Positions 1-7,134 of a stretch of 14,906 bases of DNA are shown here, in pieces; position 1 is the first letter of the stretch; each line of letters begins with the position of its first letter. A model generated the notes under the pieces. That model had not been told where the DNA came from. It saw only the letters and a list, made by a program, of their open reading frames with translations, and made no database searches. The stretch is from positions 1 to 14,906 of the forward strand of contig CAJNDL010000042.1 in assembly GCA_905221505.1 (NCBI GenBank), given 5' to 3'. This DNA comes from a bacterium. GTDB taxonomy: Bacteria > Bacillota > Bacilli > Lactobacillales > Streptococcaceae. The position numbers were made by a program, and so were the translations under genes.

Positions 1-5
1 TACCA

Positions 6-77
6 TAGTCCGTACGGGATTCGAACCCGTGTTACCGCCGTGAAAAGGCGGTGTCTTAACCCCTTGACCAACGGACC
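6..77 (-). tRNA. tRNA-Glu (anticodon TTC)
   Basis: Read on the minus strand this folds as a 72-nt tRNA. The 7-bp acceptor stem pairs GGTCCGT with ACGGACT, and the discriminator base is A. The anticodon stem CCGCC/GGCGG carries the loop TTTTCAC, giving anticodon TTC for Glu. The T-arm holds GGTTCGAATCC. CCA is not encoded. A minus-strand promoter sits just upstream (TTGACA at 125-130, TATAAT at 103-108, 16-bp spacer) and overlaps the end of the rlmCD coding region. The gene is chromosomal, outside the island. Confidence 0.97.
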
Positions 78-102
78 TGAGTTGGTGTTTTCAACTCTTA
101 CT

Positions 103-130
103 ATTATACCGACTTTTTCTGACTTGTCAA
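103..130 (-). promoter_or_regulatory. promoter of tRNA-Glu
   Basis: On the minus strand, consensus -35 TTGACA (125-130) and -10 TATAAT (103-108) are separated by 16 bp. The tRNA 5' end lies 25 bp downstream of the -10 box. The -35 box overlaps the rlmCD stop codon, so the tRNA probably has its own transcript in addition to any read-through. Confidence 0.8.
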
Positions 131-1494
131 CACCTTTTTCTAATTTTTTTAATTAATTTTACAACTGCTTCCGTTCGAGCTGTATGTGGGAACATATCGA
201 CAGACTGGATATAATGAAGATCATAGACTTCTACTAACCTCACCAAATCACGAGCTAAGGTCGAAACATTGCAAGAAATATAGACCATTTTTTCTGGTAC
301 ATAAGTAAGAATAGTATCTAATAACTTATCATCCAGACCTGTACGTGGAGGGTCAACAATTAAAGCATCTGCTCTGTAGCCTTCTTTATACCACTGAGGA
401 ATAATCTCTTCCGCTGTTCCTGCTTCGTAATGTGTGTTGTCAAATCCCATTCTTTTAGCATTTCGTTTAGCATCTTCAATGGCTTCTGGAATAATATCCA
501 TACCTCTGAGTGTTTTAACTTTCTTTGCAAAGGCAAATCCAATCGTTCCAACACCACAATAAGCATCGATCAAATGATCTTCTTTAGTAACATCCAAGGC
601 TTTTACCGCCTCATTATAAAGTACTTCTGTTTGTTCAGGATTTAGCTGATAGAAAGCTCGAGGGGATAATGAGAATTCATAGTCGAGTACACCCTCTTGA
701 ATACTCTCTTGTCCCCAGATAATCTCTGTCTTTTCACCATATATCTCACTTGTTTTAGCTGTATTTGTATTCACAGCGACTGTCACAATTTCTGGGAAAT
801 CTTTAACTAAGTCCTTTACAAGTTGGGTTAAGTTAAGCTGACGGTTTGTAACAATAATAATCTGAACCTGTCCAGTTTTCCTAGCTCGTCGGACCATAAT
901 CGTCCTAACACCTAAAACTTTTCTCTCATCCGTAATTGGAATCTGGTGATAAGTAAGTAATTCTGCTAGGCGATTAGCAATCACTTGGGTTTCCCTATCT
1001 TGTACTAGGCAGTCTTTCAACTCTACCAAATAATGAGAGTTTTCTGCATACAGACCTGCCTTGACCTGATTTTTAAATTTTCGAGTCTGAAATTGTAACT
1101 TAGCACGATAGTACTTGGGTTCCTGCATTCCAATAGTTGGACGAATTTCATAGTTTTCATATCCTGCAGGGGCGAATTTTTTCAGTGCTTGGTGAAGTAG
1201 GTCCGTCTTGAACTCTAGCTGCTTATCATAATGCAGGTGCATGATTTGGCAGCCTCCGCACTCATTATAGATAGTACAAGCTGGCACAACTCGGAATTTA
1301 GACTTCTTGTTGACCTTCAGTAATTTTGCCTCAACAAAGTTACGTTTAATAGAAGTAATCTGACAATAGATATCTTCTCCTTTGAGAGCACCAGGCACAA
1401 AGACTAATGTTTTTTGATAAAAGCCGATTCCCTCACCATTAATTCCCATGCGCTTGATTTTTAATGGTATTTTTTGTTTCACTTTCAGATTCAT
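127..1494 (-). CDS. rlmCD: 23S rRNA (uracil-C5)-methyltransferase, RlmCD/RumA family
   Basis: 455 aa, full length for the TrmA/RumA family. These SAM-dependent enzymes methylate C5 of uridines in 23S rRNA; in streptococci one enzyme (RlmCD) is known to modify both U747 and U1939. An N-terminal TRAM RNA-binding domain (about residues 1-62) is followed by an iron-sulfur cysteine set (C73, C79, C82, C162). The SAM-binding motif [10 protein letters not shown] is at 310-319 and the DPPRTGLD motif at 381-388. The catalytic nucleophile is C408 in SCN, and the terminal general-base glutamate is E442 in TEAVV. The start follows AGGGG closely. The gene lies outside the island, which is inserted 131 bp upstream of its start codon, so the island end could influence its expression. 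RlmD (U1939 only) is the alternative specificity. Confidence 0.93.
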   Translation of the reverse strand: MNLKVKQKIPLKIKRMGINGEGIGFYQKTLVFVPGALKGEDIYCQITSIKRNFVEAKLLKVNKKSKFRVVPACTIYNECGGCQIMHLHYDKQLEFKTDLLHQALKKFAPAGYENYEIRPTIGMQEPKYYRAKLQFQTRKFKNQVKAGLYAENSHYLVELKDCLVQDRETQVIANRLAELLTYHQIPITDERKVLGVRTIMVRRARKTGQVQIIIVTNRQLNLTQLVKDLVKDFPEIVTVAVNTNTAKTSEIYGEKTEIIWGQESIQEGVLDYEFSLSPRAFYQLNPEQTEVLYNEAVKALDVTKEDHLIDAYCGVGTIGFAFAKKVKTLRGMDIIPEAIEDAKRNAKRMGFDNTHYEAGTAEEIIPQWYKEGYRADALIVDPPRTGLDDKLLDTILTYVPEKMVYISCNVSTLARDLVRLVEVYDLHYIQSVDMFPHTARTEAVVKLIKKIRKRC

Positions 1495-1624
1495 ACCCCT
1501 ATCTTATCACATTTTGAGTTATTCCGCTACCGCTTGATTTTTATATTTCATTAGTATGCTAAAGCCTTGATATTACTGATTTTCTTTAAAATCACATTTC
1601 CTTATATTTCCTTTAAATTCTTTA

Positions 1625-1638
1625 AAAGTTCCTAAAAA
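1625..1638. repeat. att core copy, chromosome-island junction on the rlmCD side (attR)
   Basis: AAAGTTCCTAAAAA is repeated exactly at 14648-14661, where it overlaps the last codons of the integrase gene. Which of the two flanking segments is chromosomal is inferred from rlmCD on this side. Joining the outer flanks predicts an uninterrupted attB lying upstream of rlmCD. The repeat is short and AT-rich, so chance similarity cannot be excluded, but its position next to the integrase stop is what is expected of an att core. Confidence 0.68.
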
Positions 1639-1644
1639 TGTTCA

Positions 1645-1672
1645 CAAAAAAAGCCCCACAAAGGAGCCACTA
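1645..1672 (-). terminator. minus-strand intrinsic terminator at the island edge
   Basis: On the minus strand GCTCC (1663-1667) pairs with GGGGC (1653-1657) across the loop TTTGT, with a U-G wobble possible only on this strand. Seven T residues follow (1646-1652). It would end transcription of the rightmost minus-strand operon before it leaves the island toward rlmCD. A possible extended -10 (TGGTATAAT, 1742-1750, minus) upstream could alternatively make this the end of a roughly 90-nt small RNA. Confidence 0.6.
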
Positions 1673-1704
1673 TACTATATGATGAGTTCAGCAGGCAAGA
1701 AACT

Positions 1705-1728
1705 AGCACGGTCAAACGTGCTTTTTTT
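1705..1728 (+). terminator. plus-strand intrinsic terminator
   Basis: AGCACG (1705-1710) pairs with CGTGCT (1717-1722) around the loop GTCAAA and is followed by an uninterrupted T run to 1728. No plus-strand gene precedes it in the integrated form. In the excised circle the integrase gene would be joined through att to this point, so it could terminate int mRNA. That role is inferred. Confidence 0.7.
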
Positions 1729-1872
1729 ATTACCTGGTACTATTATACCATGTCTTCCGTTTTTTAGCGCCTGCGGATACAGGCAAGCAAAAAACTCCTC
1801 TAATTCGACACGGTTTATAGTAATTGATAGCAGTCTGTTCCTACTAGTCAATATTTTATCGCCTCACTTCTT

Positions 1873-1972
1873 TTGCTTTTCTTGTACGAATGTTGTATAC
1901 TTAAGTATAAAGGAACTGATTTGGCACCCAATAGCCTATTTTAGGTTGGCGCCTAAGTCAGTTCCTTTTTTG
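1873..1972 (+). ncRNA. candidate small hairpin RNA with its own promoter
   Basis: A plus-strand promoter (TTGCTT at 1873-1878, 17 bp, TATACT at 1896-1901) is followed within 8 bp by a long imperfect hairpin. The segment starting AAAGGAACTGA at 1909 pairs with TCAGTTCCTTT ending at 1968, with an inner CCTA/TAGG stem, and six T residues end it at 1971. The whole transcript would be about 65 nt and almost entirely double-stranded. The -10 region lies in a perfect 14-bp palindrome, TATACTTAAGTATA. It could instead be a miniature inverted-repeat element or an elaborate terminator. Confidence 0.45.
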
Positions 1973-2068
1973 CGTGGCACAAATTAACCGATTCCCTCTT
2001 TTTACAATAGCAATATAAAGTCCTCTCCTAAACTGGGGCGCCCTAGACTACAATTATTCAGCTTATAG

Positions 2069-2461
2069 CTACTTATATGCTTCTAGTTCTCCGTCCTGGT
2101 GGATTCTCGCAAAGTTTAAGACAGCTATCTGTTTGTATCTATGATAATTAGTGGATTTTATCCCAGCAATTTCTAAACATTCACTTACTGTTTTCTTCCT
2201 CATGTAACAATAATGGATAATAAAGTATTTTCTGGCTCGCTTGTTCTCTATCTTATTGATATCATGGACAAATGTTTCTAGACTCTCTCTGATTGCCTTT
2301 TCATGCTTACTAGTCAAATTCCACTGATCAGGTAAGACAAGTTTCCAAACCTCTTCATCTATCCTAACTTGGTTTTCACTTCCTGCCATCCTCTGGAATC
2401 TCAGAAAGTAGGTCATCCGCTTTCTAACGTTCATCATCGTTTTAAACTTATCCAGCTCCAT
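2069..2461 (-). CDS. phage late-regulator-like protein (DUF722/RinA-like)
   Basis: 130 aa. The C-terminal half has a helix-turn-helix pattern in which MRKKTVSECLEIAGI (about residues 85-101) is followed by a recognition-like helix containing TNYHRYKQ. Together with the length, this suggests the DUF722/ArpU/RinA group of sigma-like activators that switch on late or packaging genes in Gram-positive phages. The N-terminal half is basic and predicted helical. Its ATG overlaps the stop of the preceding gene (TAATG), so the two are translationally coupled. It is the last gene of the minus-strand block. In a PICI such a protein could time packaging functions or act on helper-phage late promoters. 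The family assignment is from pattern only. Confidence 0.6.
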   Translation of the reverse strand: MELDKFKTMMNVRKRMTYFLRFQRMAGSENQVRIDEEVWKLVLPDQWNLTSKHEKAIRESLETFVHDINKIENKRARKYFIIHYCYMRKKTVSECLEIAGIKSTNYHRYKQIAVLNFARIHQDGELEAYK

Positions 2462-2826
2462 TAGTTTACTCCTTCTACCTTGGCCAAGTATTCTATAGCT
2501 CTTTTTTTAATTCGGTACAAGCTACCTCTTCCAATTGTTAACTCTCTACAAACCTTTGTTATTGTATAATGTTGGACAAATAACATAGTAATAACTAACC
2601 ATTCATCTGGTTCTACAAGATTTTCTATTAATTCCAGTATCTTAGTACGCTCGCTAGTAACTGCTTGGAGTTGCTTCATAGCCTTATCTTTCAATTGTAA
2701 ACTATGTATAAGTCTATTTTCTGTACTATTGTTTTTGCTGGCTCTCACTCGTTTCCCAAGTTGTAACGATGAAGGTATATAACCATTTTCTAGGTTTCTG
2801 ATTTTTAACTCTAATTCATGAATCAC
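2461..2826 (-). CDS. phage transcriptional regulator-like protein (DUF1492-type)
   Basis: 121 aa. The N-terminal third is a charged helix (IHELELKIRNLENG). It is followed by a basic linker and a C-terminal sigma-70 region 4-like helix-turn-helix (about residues 85-115, ITKVCRELTIGRGSLYRIKKRA). The arrangement is typical of DUF1492 proteins found beside ArpU/RinA-type activators in streptococcal phages. The start is GTG, 10-11 nt after AAGGA. The stop overlaps the ATG of the next gene. Two adjacent sigma-like regulators suggest that they form a pair or act in sequence. The actual promoter they control is not identifiable here. Confidence 0.6.
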   Translation of the reverse strand: MIHELELKIRNLENGYIPSSLQLGKRVRASKNNSTENRLIHSLQLKDKAMKQLQAVTSERTKILELIENLVEPDEWLVITMLFVQHYTITKVCRELTIGRGSLYRIKKRAIEYLAKVEGVN

Positions 2827-2869
2827 TCTATCAAGTTCCTTTATGCTTTTTAGTTTCTTCTATACCTCG

Positions 2870-3097
2870 TCAGTGGTCATTTAAGCGCTCTTTCTGCCGT
2901 CTATAGTATCGTTTCTTTTGGGTCAATATCTTGTCTTTTTTCTTTTGGTAACGCTCTGCGTCTTTCTTTTTATTACATAGCTTACAAACTTTTGAGAAAC
3001 CTTTCTTGTCTGAATGCTTTCTATAAAAGTTTTCGCTAGATAATTCTTTAGTCTCATGACACTTGGAGCATTTTCTAGTTAAAGTGGTTTCATTCAA
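2870..3097 (-). CDS. small four-cysteine zinc-ribbon protein
   Basis: 75 aa with two CxxC knuckles (CSKC at residues 10-13 and CKLC at about 38-41) separated by a segment containing SSENFYRKHSDKKG. The C-terminal half is strongly basic (KKKDKILTQKKRYYRRQKER). The cysteine frame resembles the zinc-binding N-terminal part of many phage HNH or endonuclease VII-type proteins, but no HNH catalytic motif is present, so a nucleic-acid-binding rather than cleaving role is inferred. The start is TTG, 9 nt after AGGAG; an in-frame ATG start is not available. It sits just downstream of the G-tract region at 3118-3215. HNH-type proteins are often encoded next to phage packaging sites, which is suggestive only. 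Confidence 0.65.
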   Translation of the reverse strand: MNETTLTRKCSKCHETKELSSENFYRKHSDKKGFSKVCKLCNKKKDAERYQKKKDKILTQKKRYYRRQKERLNDH

Positions 3098-3302
3098 TTC
3101 TATTTACTCCTTTTTGTCTTTCTCGCTCGCGAGAAAAAATGTACAGTGACGGTGTGAAGTTCGGGAGCACCGAGGGGGAGGGGGATATCCCCCCACCTTC
3201 TCCCTTGCTTCTCCAATCTCTTTCACAAAAAATATTTTTTCCGATTCACTTTATTAAAAAAACTTTTTAATTATTTTTTTATGGAGTCTTTTTATGGACT
3301 CT
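3098..3302. other. GC-rich G-tract intergenic segment, candidate packaging (cos/pac) site
   Basis: This segment has no gene. It contains a perfect short inverted repeat TTTCTCG/CGAGAAA (3119-3136), then a strikingly GC-rich stretch. A GGGGGAGGGGG tract near 3174-3184 is followed by a palindrome of the form GGGGGATATCCCCC. The rest is AT-rich, with two GAGTC/GACTC short repeats close to the end of the next gene. The base composition contrasts sharply with the neighbouring sequence. A helper-type packaging site is one reading; a G-quadruplex-forming regulatory region is another. Confidence 0.35.
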
Positions 3303-3647
3303 TTAAAATAAATCTTTCAGCATTTCACTCATACCTTTATTAATTTTTTGCTGGTGTTCATTTGGCATTGATAGACGCTGACTAACTTCTCTATCAACCT
3401 CTTTGCGCTTCTCTTCCGTCAAGCGTTCAATCTCTTGCTGGTGCTCTTTTTCCTTCTTTTCTTTTAATAGTTCACCAGAACGATCTATGACAGCTTGCCA
3501 CTTGGCATCTCTTGCTATATAGCCTTGTCTCTGACGTTCCCAAGCGTCTTCAATTTGTTTAGTTTTCTCTTCATGAATCTCAGCAGACTTTTCTGCTAAA
3601 TGCTTCCCGTATTCGTTTAAATCAATCTTACCAGTGGGTAGGGTCAT
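3303..3647 (-). CDS. coiled-coil protein of unknown function
   Basis: 114 aa, highly charged and predicted almost wholly helical. The middle section (about residues 20-95) is rich in E, K, Q and R with heptad-like spacing, including GELLKEKKEKEHQQEIERLTEE. No cysteine, signal peptide or membrane segment is present. The ATG is preceded by GAGG with 8-nt spacing. G-tract segments flank the gene on both sides. Its length and composition would suit a scaffolding-like or capsid-interference protein of the sort PICIs carry, but nothing in the sequence proves this. I do not recognise the family. Confidence 0.6.
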   Translation of the reverse strand: MTLPTGKIDLNEYGKHLAEKSAEIHEEKTKQIEDAWERQRQGYIARDAKWQAVIDRSGELLKEKKEKEHQQEIERLTEEKRKEVDREVSQRLSMPNEHQQKINKGMSEMLKDLF

Positions 3648-3715
3648 TCTATATACCTCATCTTTCTATTTGTTAGTAGGGGGGATAACTGAAGGGGGGA
3701 GGGGGTATTTTAATT
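3648..3715. other. G-tract intergenic segment with G-quadruplex potential
   Basis: On the plus strand a run of six G is followed about 9 nt later by GGGGGGAGGGGG. On the coding (minus) strand this reads as C-rich. The GGGGGAGGGGG core is shared with the segment near 3174-3184, so the same motif flances the 3303-3647 gene on both sides. It lies between two genes and upstream of the ribosome-binding site of the second. Confidence 0.4.
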
Positions 3716-4294
3716 TTATTCCCTTTTGAAATTCTCAGCTATATTATTTAATTTATGTCTATATCCATACAGTGCGTCTCTTGGTTCATAGGATAAACCA
3801 GAATAGAACCCACTAAGCCAAGAACCGTTTTTGTCTTTTTTATACTCTTCATTATTTTTAGAAATATCCTTTTCAAGTTTTTCGAGTATACTATCTACAT
3901 GCTTGGCTTCTTTCAAAGAGTCATCTCCAAGTTTTATAATCTCCATCACTTTCTTTCTAGCTGGCACATAGAAAGTTTTTTGTTGTTCATCAGCCAATTT
4001 ATAAACATCTGCAACCATCGCATGGTATTCATCATAAGTGATCATAGGATTTTCAGATAACTCTTTCAAACGTCCTTCGTGAAATTCCTTTGTACGTTCT
4101 GCCGTCCATAAGTCACCTTTTGCTTCAACATATTTTTCTGAGTTGATTTCTTTTTGAGCCTTTACAAGTTTGGTTTGAGCGTCTGAAATAGCTTGGTTTG
4201 CTTTAACCAGTTCCGCCTCAGTCATCTCAATATCTTTCTTATTCTGTTCAATCAGTTTGTCAATTTTAGTTTCAATAGTTTGTAATGTTTCCAT
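3716..4294 (-). CDS. long helical (coiled-coil) protein of unknown function
   Basis: 192 aa. The first 100 residues are a continuous amphipathic helix pattern (TIETKIDKLIEQNKKDIEM, then repeated A/K/E/Q heptads). The central part contains NPMITYDEYHAMVADVYKLA. The C-terminus is less charged and contains NGSWLSGFYSGLSYEPRDA. There is no signal peptide. The layout (long N-terminal coiled coil plus short C-terminal domain) is common in phage scaffolding and tape-like proteins, and in PICI morphogenesis proteins, but I cannot assign it. A terminator lies between it and the gene before it, so it may begin a separate transcript with the three genes downstream. Confidence 0.6.
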   Translation of the reverse strand: METLQTIETKIDKLIEQNKKDIEMTEAELVKANQAISDAQTKLVKAQKEINSEKYVEAKGDLWTAERTKEFHEGRLKELSENPMITYDEYHAMVADVYKLADEQQKTFYVPARKKVMEIIKLGDDSLKEAKHVDSILEKLEKDISKNNEEYKKDKNGSWLSGFYSGLSYEPRDALYGYRHKLNNIAENFKRE

Positions 4295-4382
4295 CTTCTT
4301 TTATTCCTCATTTCTTTTGATCGTGCTTATTGGTTTCAACTCTCTACTGGGTCTTTATTCCTCATTAAGTCCTCTTTCTTAA

Positions 4383-4432
4383 AACAAAAAGAGGCGCAAC
4401 AAAAAGCTACTTAGCTTTAATGTTACGCCTCT
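4383..4432 (-). terminator. minus-strand intrinsic terminator
   Basis: On the minus strand AGAGGCG (4426-4432) pairs with CGCCTCT (4390-4396). An inner AAC/GTT extension and a small AGCT hairpin lie in the loop, and the stem is followed by TTTTTGTTTT. It lies directly after the 4447-4611 gene and divides the minus-strand genes into two transcription blocks. Any block-two promoter must lie between here and 4294, but I see no consensus one. Confidence 0.78.
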
Positions 4433-4446
4433 AGTTGTCTAGTCAG

Positions 4447-4611
4447 CTATCTTTCTTTAATTGTTGTATCAATCTGGACAATGTTACCATCTTGACTAGT
4501 AAATACCACGCTTCCAAAGTCTGGTATTTTCCTCATCTCTATTATACCATCTTTGTTAAAAATAATAAAGTTATCCTGTAGAAATGGAGTGTAATCTTTG
4601 CTTTGATTCAT
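4447..4611 (-). CDS. small phage-type protein, DUF3954-like
   Basis: 54 aa from the ATG at 4611, chosen because GAGG lies 8 nt upstream. A longer 76-aa form from a GTG at 4677 is possible but has only a weak Shine-Dalgarno match. The chain appears to be a short beta-rich unit (NFIIFNKDGIIEMRKIP, then GSVVFTSQDGNIVQI), resembling the small DUF3954 proteins of Firmicute phages, whose function is unknown. It is followed directly by an intrinsic terminator. The family suggestion is tentative. Confidence 0.55.
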   Translation of the reverse strand: MNQSKDYTPFLQDNFIIFNKDGIIEMRKIPDFGSVVFTSQDGNIVQIDTTIKER

Positions 4612-4765
4612 CTGTTTTTCCTCTCTTTTTTGGTGCCATATATTTAACATATCTTCTATTTTGTGACTTTCGAGCACTTTTTAGAATCCCTTTTATATCA
4701 AGGGGATAGGCCTATTTTCTGTTTTTGAATTTACATTTTCTCATTATGTAAAATAGAACGGCTAT

Positions 4766-5331
4766 TTAGTAGTCAAATGTTAGTATACTCTGGTCTAGTT
4801 CGTCTTGAGTGTAGCCGATATATCCAAGTGTAATCTCTGGTGTTGAATGGTTAAATATTCTTTGTAGAATAGCTACATCACCATTCTTTTTGTAATGATG
4901 ATAGCCGAATGTCTTTCTCATTGAGTGGGTTCCTATATTTTCAATCCCACATTTATTCCCAGCTTCTTTTAAAATTTTATATACTTGGGTTCTTGAAATA
5001 TGACAAATTTTTACTCCCTTGCCATTCTCTCTTTTTCTGCTCGGAAATAAAAAATTATATCCTTTGAGTTGTTTATTCTCAATGTATTGATTTAAGGCAT
5101 TTCTTAATTGTTGATTTATTGGAAAACTTCTTATTTTGCCTGTTTTTTCTCCCTTATTTCAATTTTATCCCCCATGATTTGTTTGACTTTAATTGGAATA
5201 ATATCACTAACTCGTAAACCTGTATAAATTCCAAATAGGAATAATACGTAATCTCGTTCATTCTTCCTTCTCAAAAAGTCCTTAATTCTTTCAATGTCAT
5301 CAGTATCTCTAATAGGGTCTACTACTTTCAT
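4766..5331 (-). pseudogene. catalytic-domain-only tyrosine recombinase, frameshifted
   Basis: Starting at the ATG at 5331 (GAGG 7 nt upstream), the frame opens with a tyrosine-recombinase catalytic domain containing TGLRVSD (R40), then stops at 5131. A single extra base in the A-run of the coding strand (T run at 5143-5148 on plus) would continue the protein to 188 aa. The continuation includes HSMRKTFGYH (H136, R139), FNHST (H162) and GYIGY (Y171 or Y174), so all catalytic residues are present. The core-binding N-terminal domain is missing, as in many small phage recombinases. The run of six A could be a true mutation, a sequencing error, or a recoding site, although the codon phasing does not form a classical slippery heptamer. 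It may once have served in island resolution or excision. Confidence 0.75.
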
Positions 5332-5367
5332 TTTCAAACCTCTCTTAAAAAAATTCTTAGAGTTCAT

Positions 5368-5690
5368 AAAAAAGTGTAGTCATTTTGGGATATCTAGTGA
5401 CTACGCTCTCCGCCTTACAGTCACAAGGCTTTTCGCCATGCGTAGTCATGTAGTCACCTTGCTCCCAAAAAAATAAACAATAAACGCCTTTTATCTCTTA
5501 TCTTCATATACTCTTTAATAAATAGAAAATAACTACATTTTTATATAAAAGTCAATAATACCAAGGGCTTAGGGGTGTAGCCAGTAAAATAGTAAAAACA
5601 ACACTTTTTTCTAACCCCTTATGTATCAAGGGTTTTCTTCCTATTTAAAATGTAGTCACTTTTTAAAAATAAACTACACTGACTACATTT
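5368..5690. other. candidate replication origin: iterons flanking an AT-rich region
   Basis: An 8-bp motif (T/C)GTAGTCA occurs six times in 313 bp, in both orientations: 5375-5382, 5398-5405 (inverted), 5441-5448 and 5449-5456 (tandem), 5651-5658, and 5680-5687 (inverted, overlapping the vapE stop codon). The copies form two clusters that flank a strongly AT-rich 190-bp segment. Near-matches include ACAGTCA at about 5418. In SaPIs the island-coded Rep/helicase acts at an origin built from two iteron sets around an AT-rich region next to rep, and this segment follows vapE directly. Initiator binding is inferred. Confidence 0.65.
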
Positions 5691-7134
5691 TTTTAACGTA
5701 AGCTGGTTTAATACTTTTACCAAATCTTGTTGATCGCCTATGTTCCCAGTCGTCTCTGTTTTGCATGTACTTTTTAACCTTAGCCTTATCCTTTGGCGGT
5801 ACTTTGTCCGTCAAATACACCTCTTGAAAAAATAGGTTAATGGTCATCTTATCCCTGTCTACCAGTTCGCCGTAGGTGTCTGTGTCCAGTTCAACCGTTC
5901 CACCCCTGTTATTTCTATAGTATCCCTCGTTCATCATATCATAGATATAATAGCAACGCGTCCTGTCGGTCATCGGGAACTGATACATTCTTTTCGGGTA
6001 AGGAGTACCTAAATAGCGCTCCACATCCTCAAGGATTTCATCAACAAACTTGTAACGACTTCTAATCTCGTTTACTAGCTTTTCTTGCTCGTCTGTCAAG
6101 GTCAAAGACTTATTAGACTTCCAAGCCATCACCATAGCACCCCAAAAGTGTCTACGGTCTTTCTCTGTCCACTTCCTGCCCTTATAGGCGGTGTCCTTGT
6201 GGACTTCCGCAACCAGAAAGCGCCTTTCTCCTGTCAGGTCGTTTAAATAATCATGGTCATTGGTTGCTCTTACAATGATAAAACTCTTAGGCAATCGCCT
6301 GTCGCTGGAAGCGTAAGGCGGTCTAAACTCCAGCTTGGTTTCTGTGATGAATTTCTTCAATTCTGAAAAACTAGCCTTTTTACTGGCCACCATCTCATCA
6401 TCAAAGACACACCAGTTTCTTACCATTCTAGCCTTGTCATCTTTGTCTGTGAAAGTCTCAACAGTTGTAAAATACTTGTGAGTGAAAAGCCCCTCAAAAA
6501 ATTGGGTCTTTCCTACTCCCTGCCTTCCAGTCAAGTCCAGCACAAAGTCAAACTTAACAGTAGGGTCAAACACCTTGGCAACCGCTCCACGGAAAAACAA
6601 GTCCATGATAATACGGTTATATTCATCATCCTTGATATTGAGATAATGCCTTAAAATATCAAAGGGATCACGCTGATTCACTAACTCTTTATACTCGCTT
6701 TCACAAGATTTCAGATAGTCTTTTAAAGGGTTGTAGCTATGTTCTCCAGCTACCACTTCCAAGATATCAGCAATATCTCCTTTTTTATAATCCATCTTAT
6801 ACTTAGTAGCAATATAAGCCCTAATCTCTCTGATAATCAGGTCATCGATTGTTCCGCTCAAGGTTCTACCATTTAACTTAATAGACTTGGTAACGTCAAT
6901 TTCATATGTAAAAGTGTTGTACTGTATCGCCCCTTTTAGCTTACTATCCCCACTCAAAATCTTCTTGAGATTGTCCAAGTTGACTGCAAAGCCATCCCCT
7001 CTTGCTTTTTTTGTCAAGTTCAGGCTATTGTTTTCCTCACTTGTCTCCCTTGCTTGGGTCAAGTCCACCACGGTAGGCGGTATTTGTTGCTGATTCTCTT
7101 TGATGATTTCATTTACAATTTCTTCACTATTCAA
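5683..7134 (-). CDS. VapE-type (virulence-associated E) replicative helicase/initiator
   Basis: 483 aa. The VapE ATPase domain spans about residues 170-340: Walker A GRQGVGKT (203-210), Walker B VFDDE (243-247), a sensor-like ATNDHDYLND (290-299) and an arginine-finger-like GERRF (302-306). The C-terminal 120 residues probably bind DNA. The first 100 residues are not a recognisable primase, so this is a helicase without an obvious fused primase. In satellites these proteins initiate island replication independently of helper replication genes. The start is TTG, 6 nt after GGAGG that lies inside the end of the upstream gene, and the two reading frames overlap by 8 bp, so translation is coupled. 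The candidate origin lies immediately downstream. Confidence 0.9.
   Translation of the reverse strand: MNSEEIVNEIIKENQQQIPPTVVDLTQARETSEENNSLNLTKKARGDGFAVNLDNLKKILSGDSKLKGAIQYNTFTYEIDVTKSIKLNGRTLSGTIDDLIIREIRAYIATKYKMDYKKGDIADILEVVAGEHSYNPLKDYLKSCESEYKELVNQRDPFDILRHYLNIKDDEYNRIIMDLFFRGAVAKVFDPTVKFDFVLDLTGRQGVGKTQFFEGLFTHKYFTTVETFTDKDDKARMVRNWCVFDDEMVASKKASFSELKKFITETKLEFRPPYASSDRRLPKSFIIVRATNDHDYLNDLTGERRFLVAEVHKDTAYKGRKWTEKDRRHFWGAMVMAWKSNKSLTLTDEQEKLVNEIRSRYKFVDEILEDVERYLGTPYPKRMYQFPMTDRTRCYYIYDMMNEGYYRNNRGGTVELDTDTYGELVDRDKMTINLFFQEVYLTDKVPPKDKAKVKKYMQNRDDWEHRRSTRFGKSIKPAYVKKM

Larger units (their letters stand above)
1495..2068. other. left end of the island: non-coding, with att copy, terminators and small-RNA candidate
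   Basis: I find no convincing protein gene in these 574 bases. They hold, in order: the rlmCD upstream region (a possible minus-strand extended -10, TGATAAGAT, just before the gene), the att repeat copy (1625-1638), a minus-strand terminator (1645-1672), a plus-strand terminator (1705-1728), two short minus-oriented TTGCCTG-type motifs (1688-1699 and 1780-1790) that resemble the 26-28-bp repeats near the integrase, and a compact promoter plus long hairpin (1873-1971). A 102-codon plus-strand frame here runs through the hairpins and is probably spurious. Confidence 0.6.

Noticed and set aside
6..77. tRNA-Glu as the integration site of the island
   Set aside because: I found no repeat of the tRNA 3' end near the integrase. 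The only att-like duplication is at 1625-1638 and 14648-14661, beyond rlmCD.
1679..1987. 102-codon plus-strand reading frame
   Set aside because: It runs through a terminator, the hairpin-RNA candidate and its promoter. Its composition is not protein-like and there is no convincing ribosome-binding site.
5131..5148. Programmed -1 frameshift at the A-run of the small recombinase
   Set aside because: The zero-frame codons are AAA AAA after GAG, which does not make a standard X XXY YYZ heptamer, and six A is short for polymerase slippage. I keep it as a possible but unlikely explanation.
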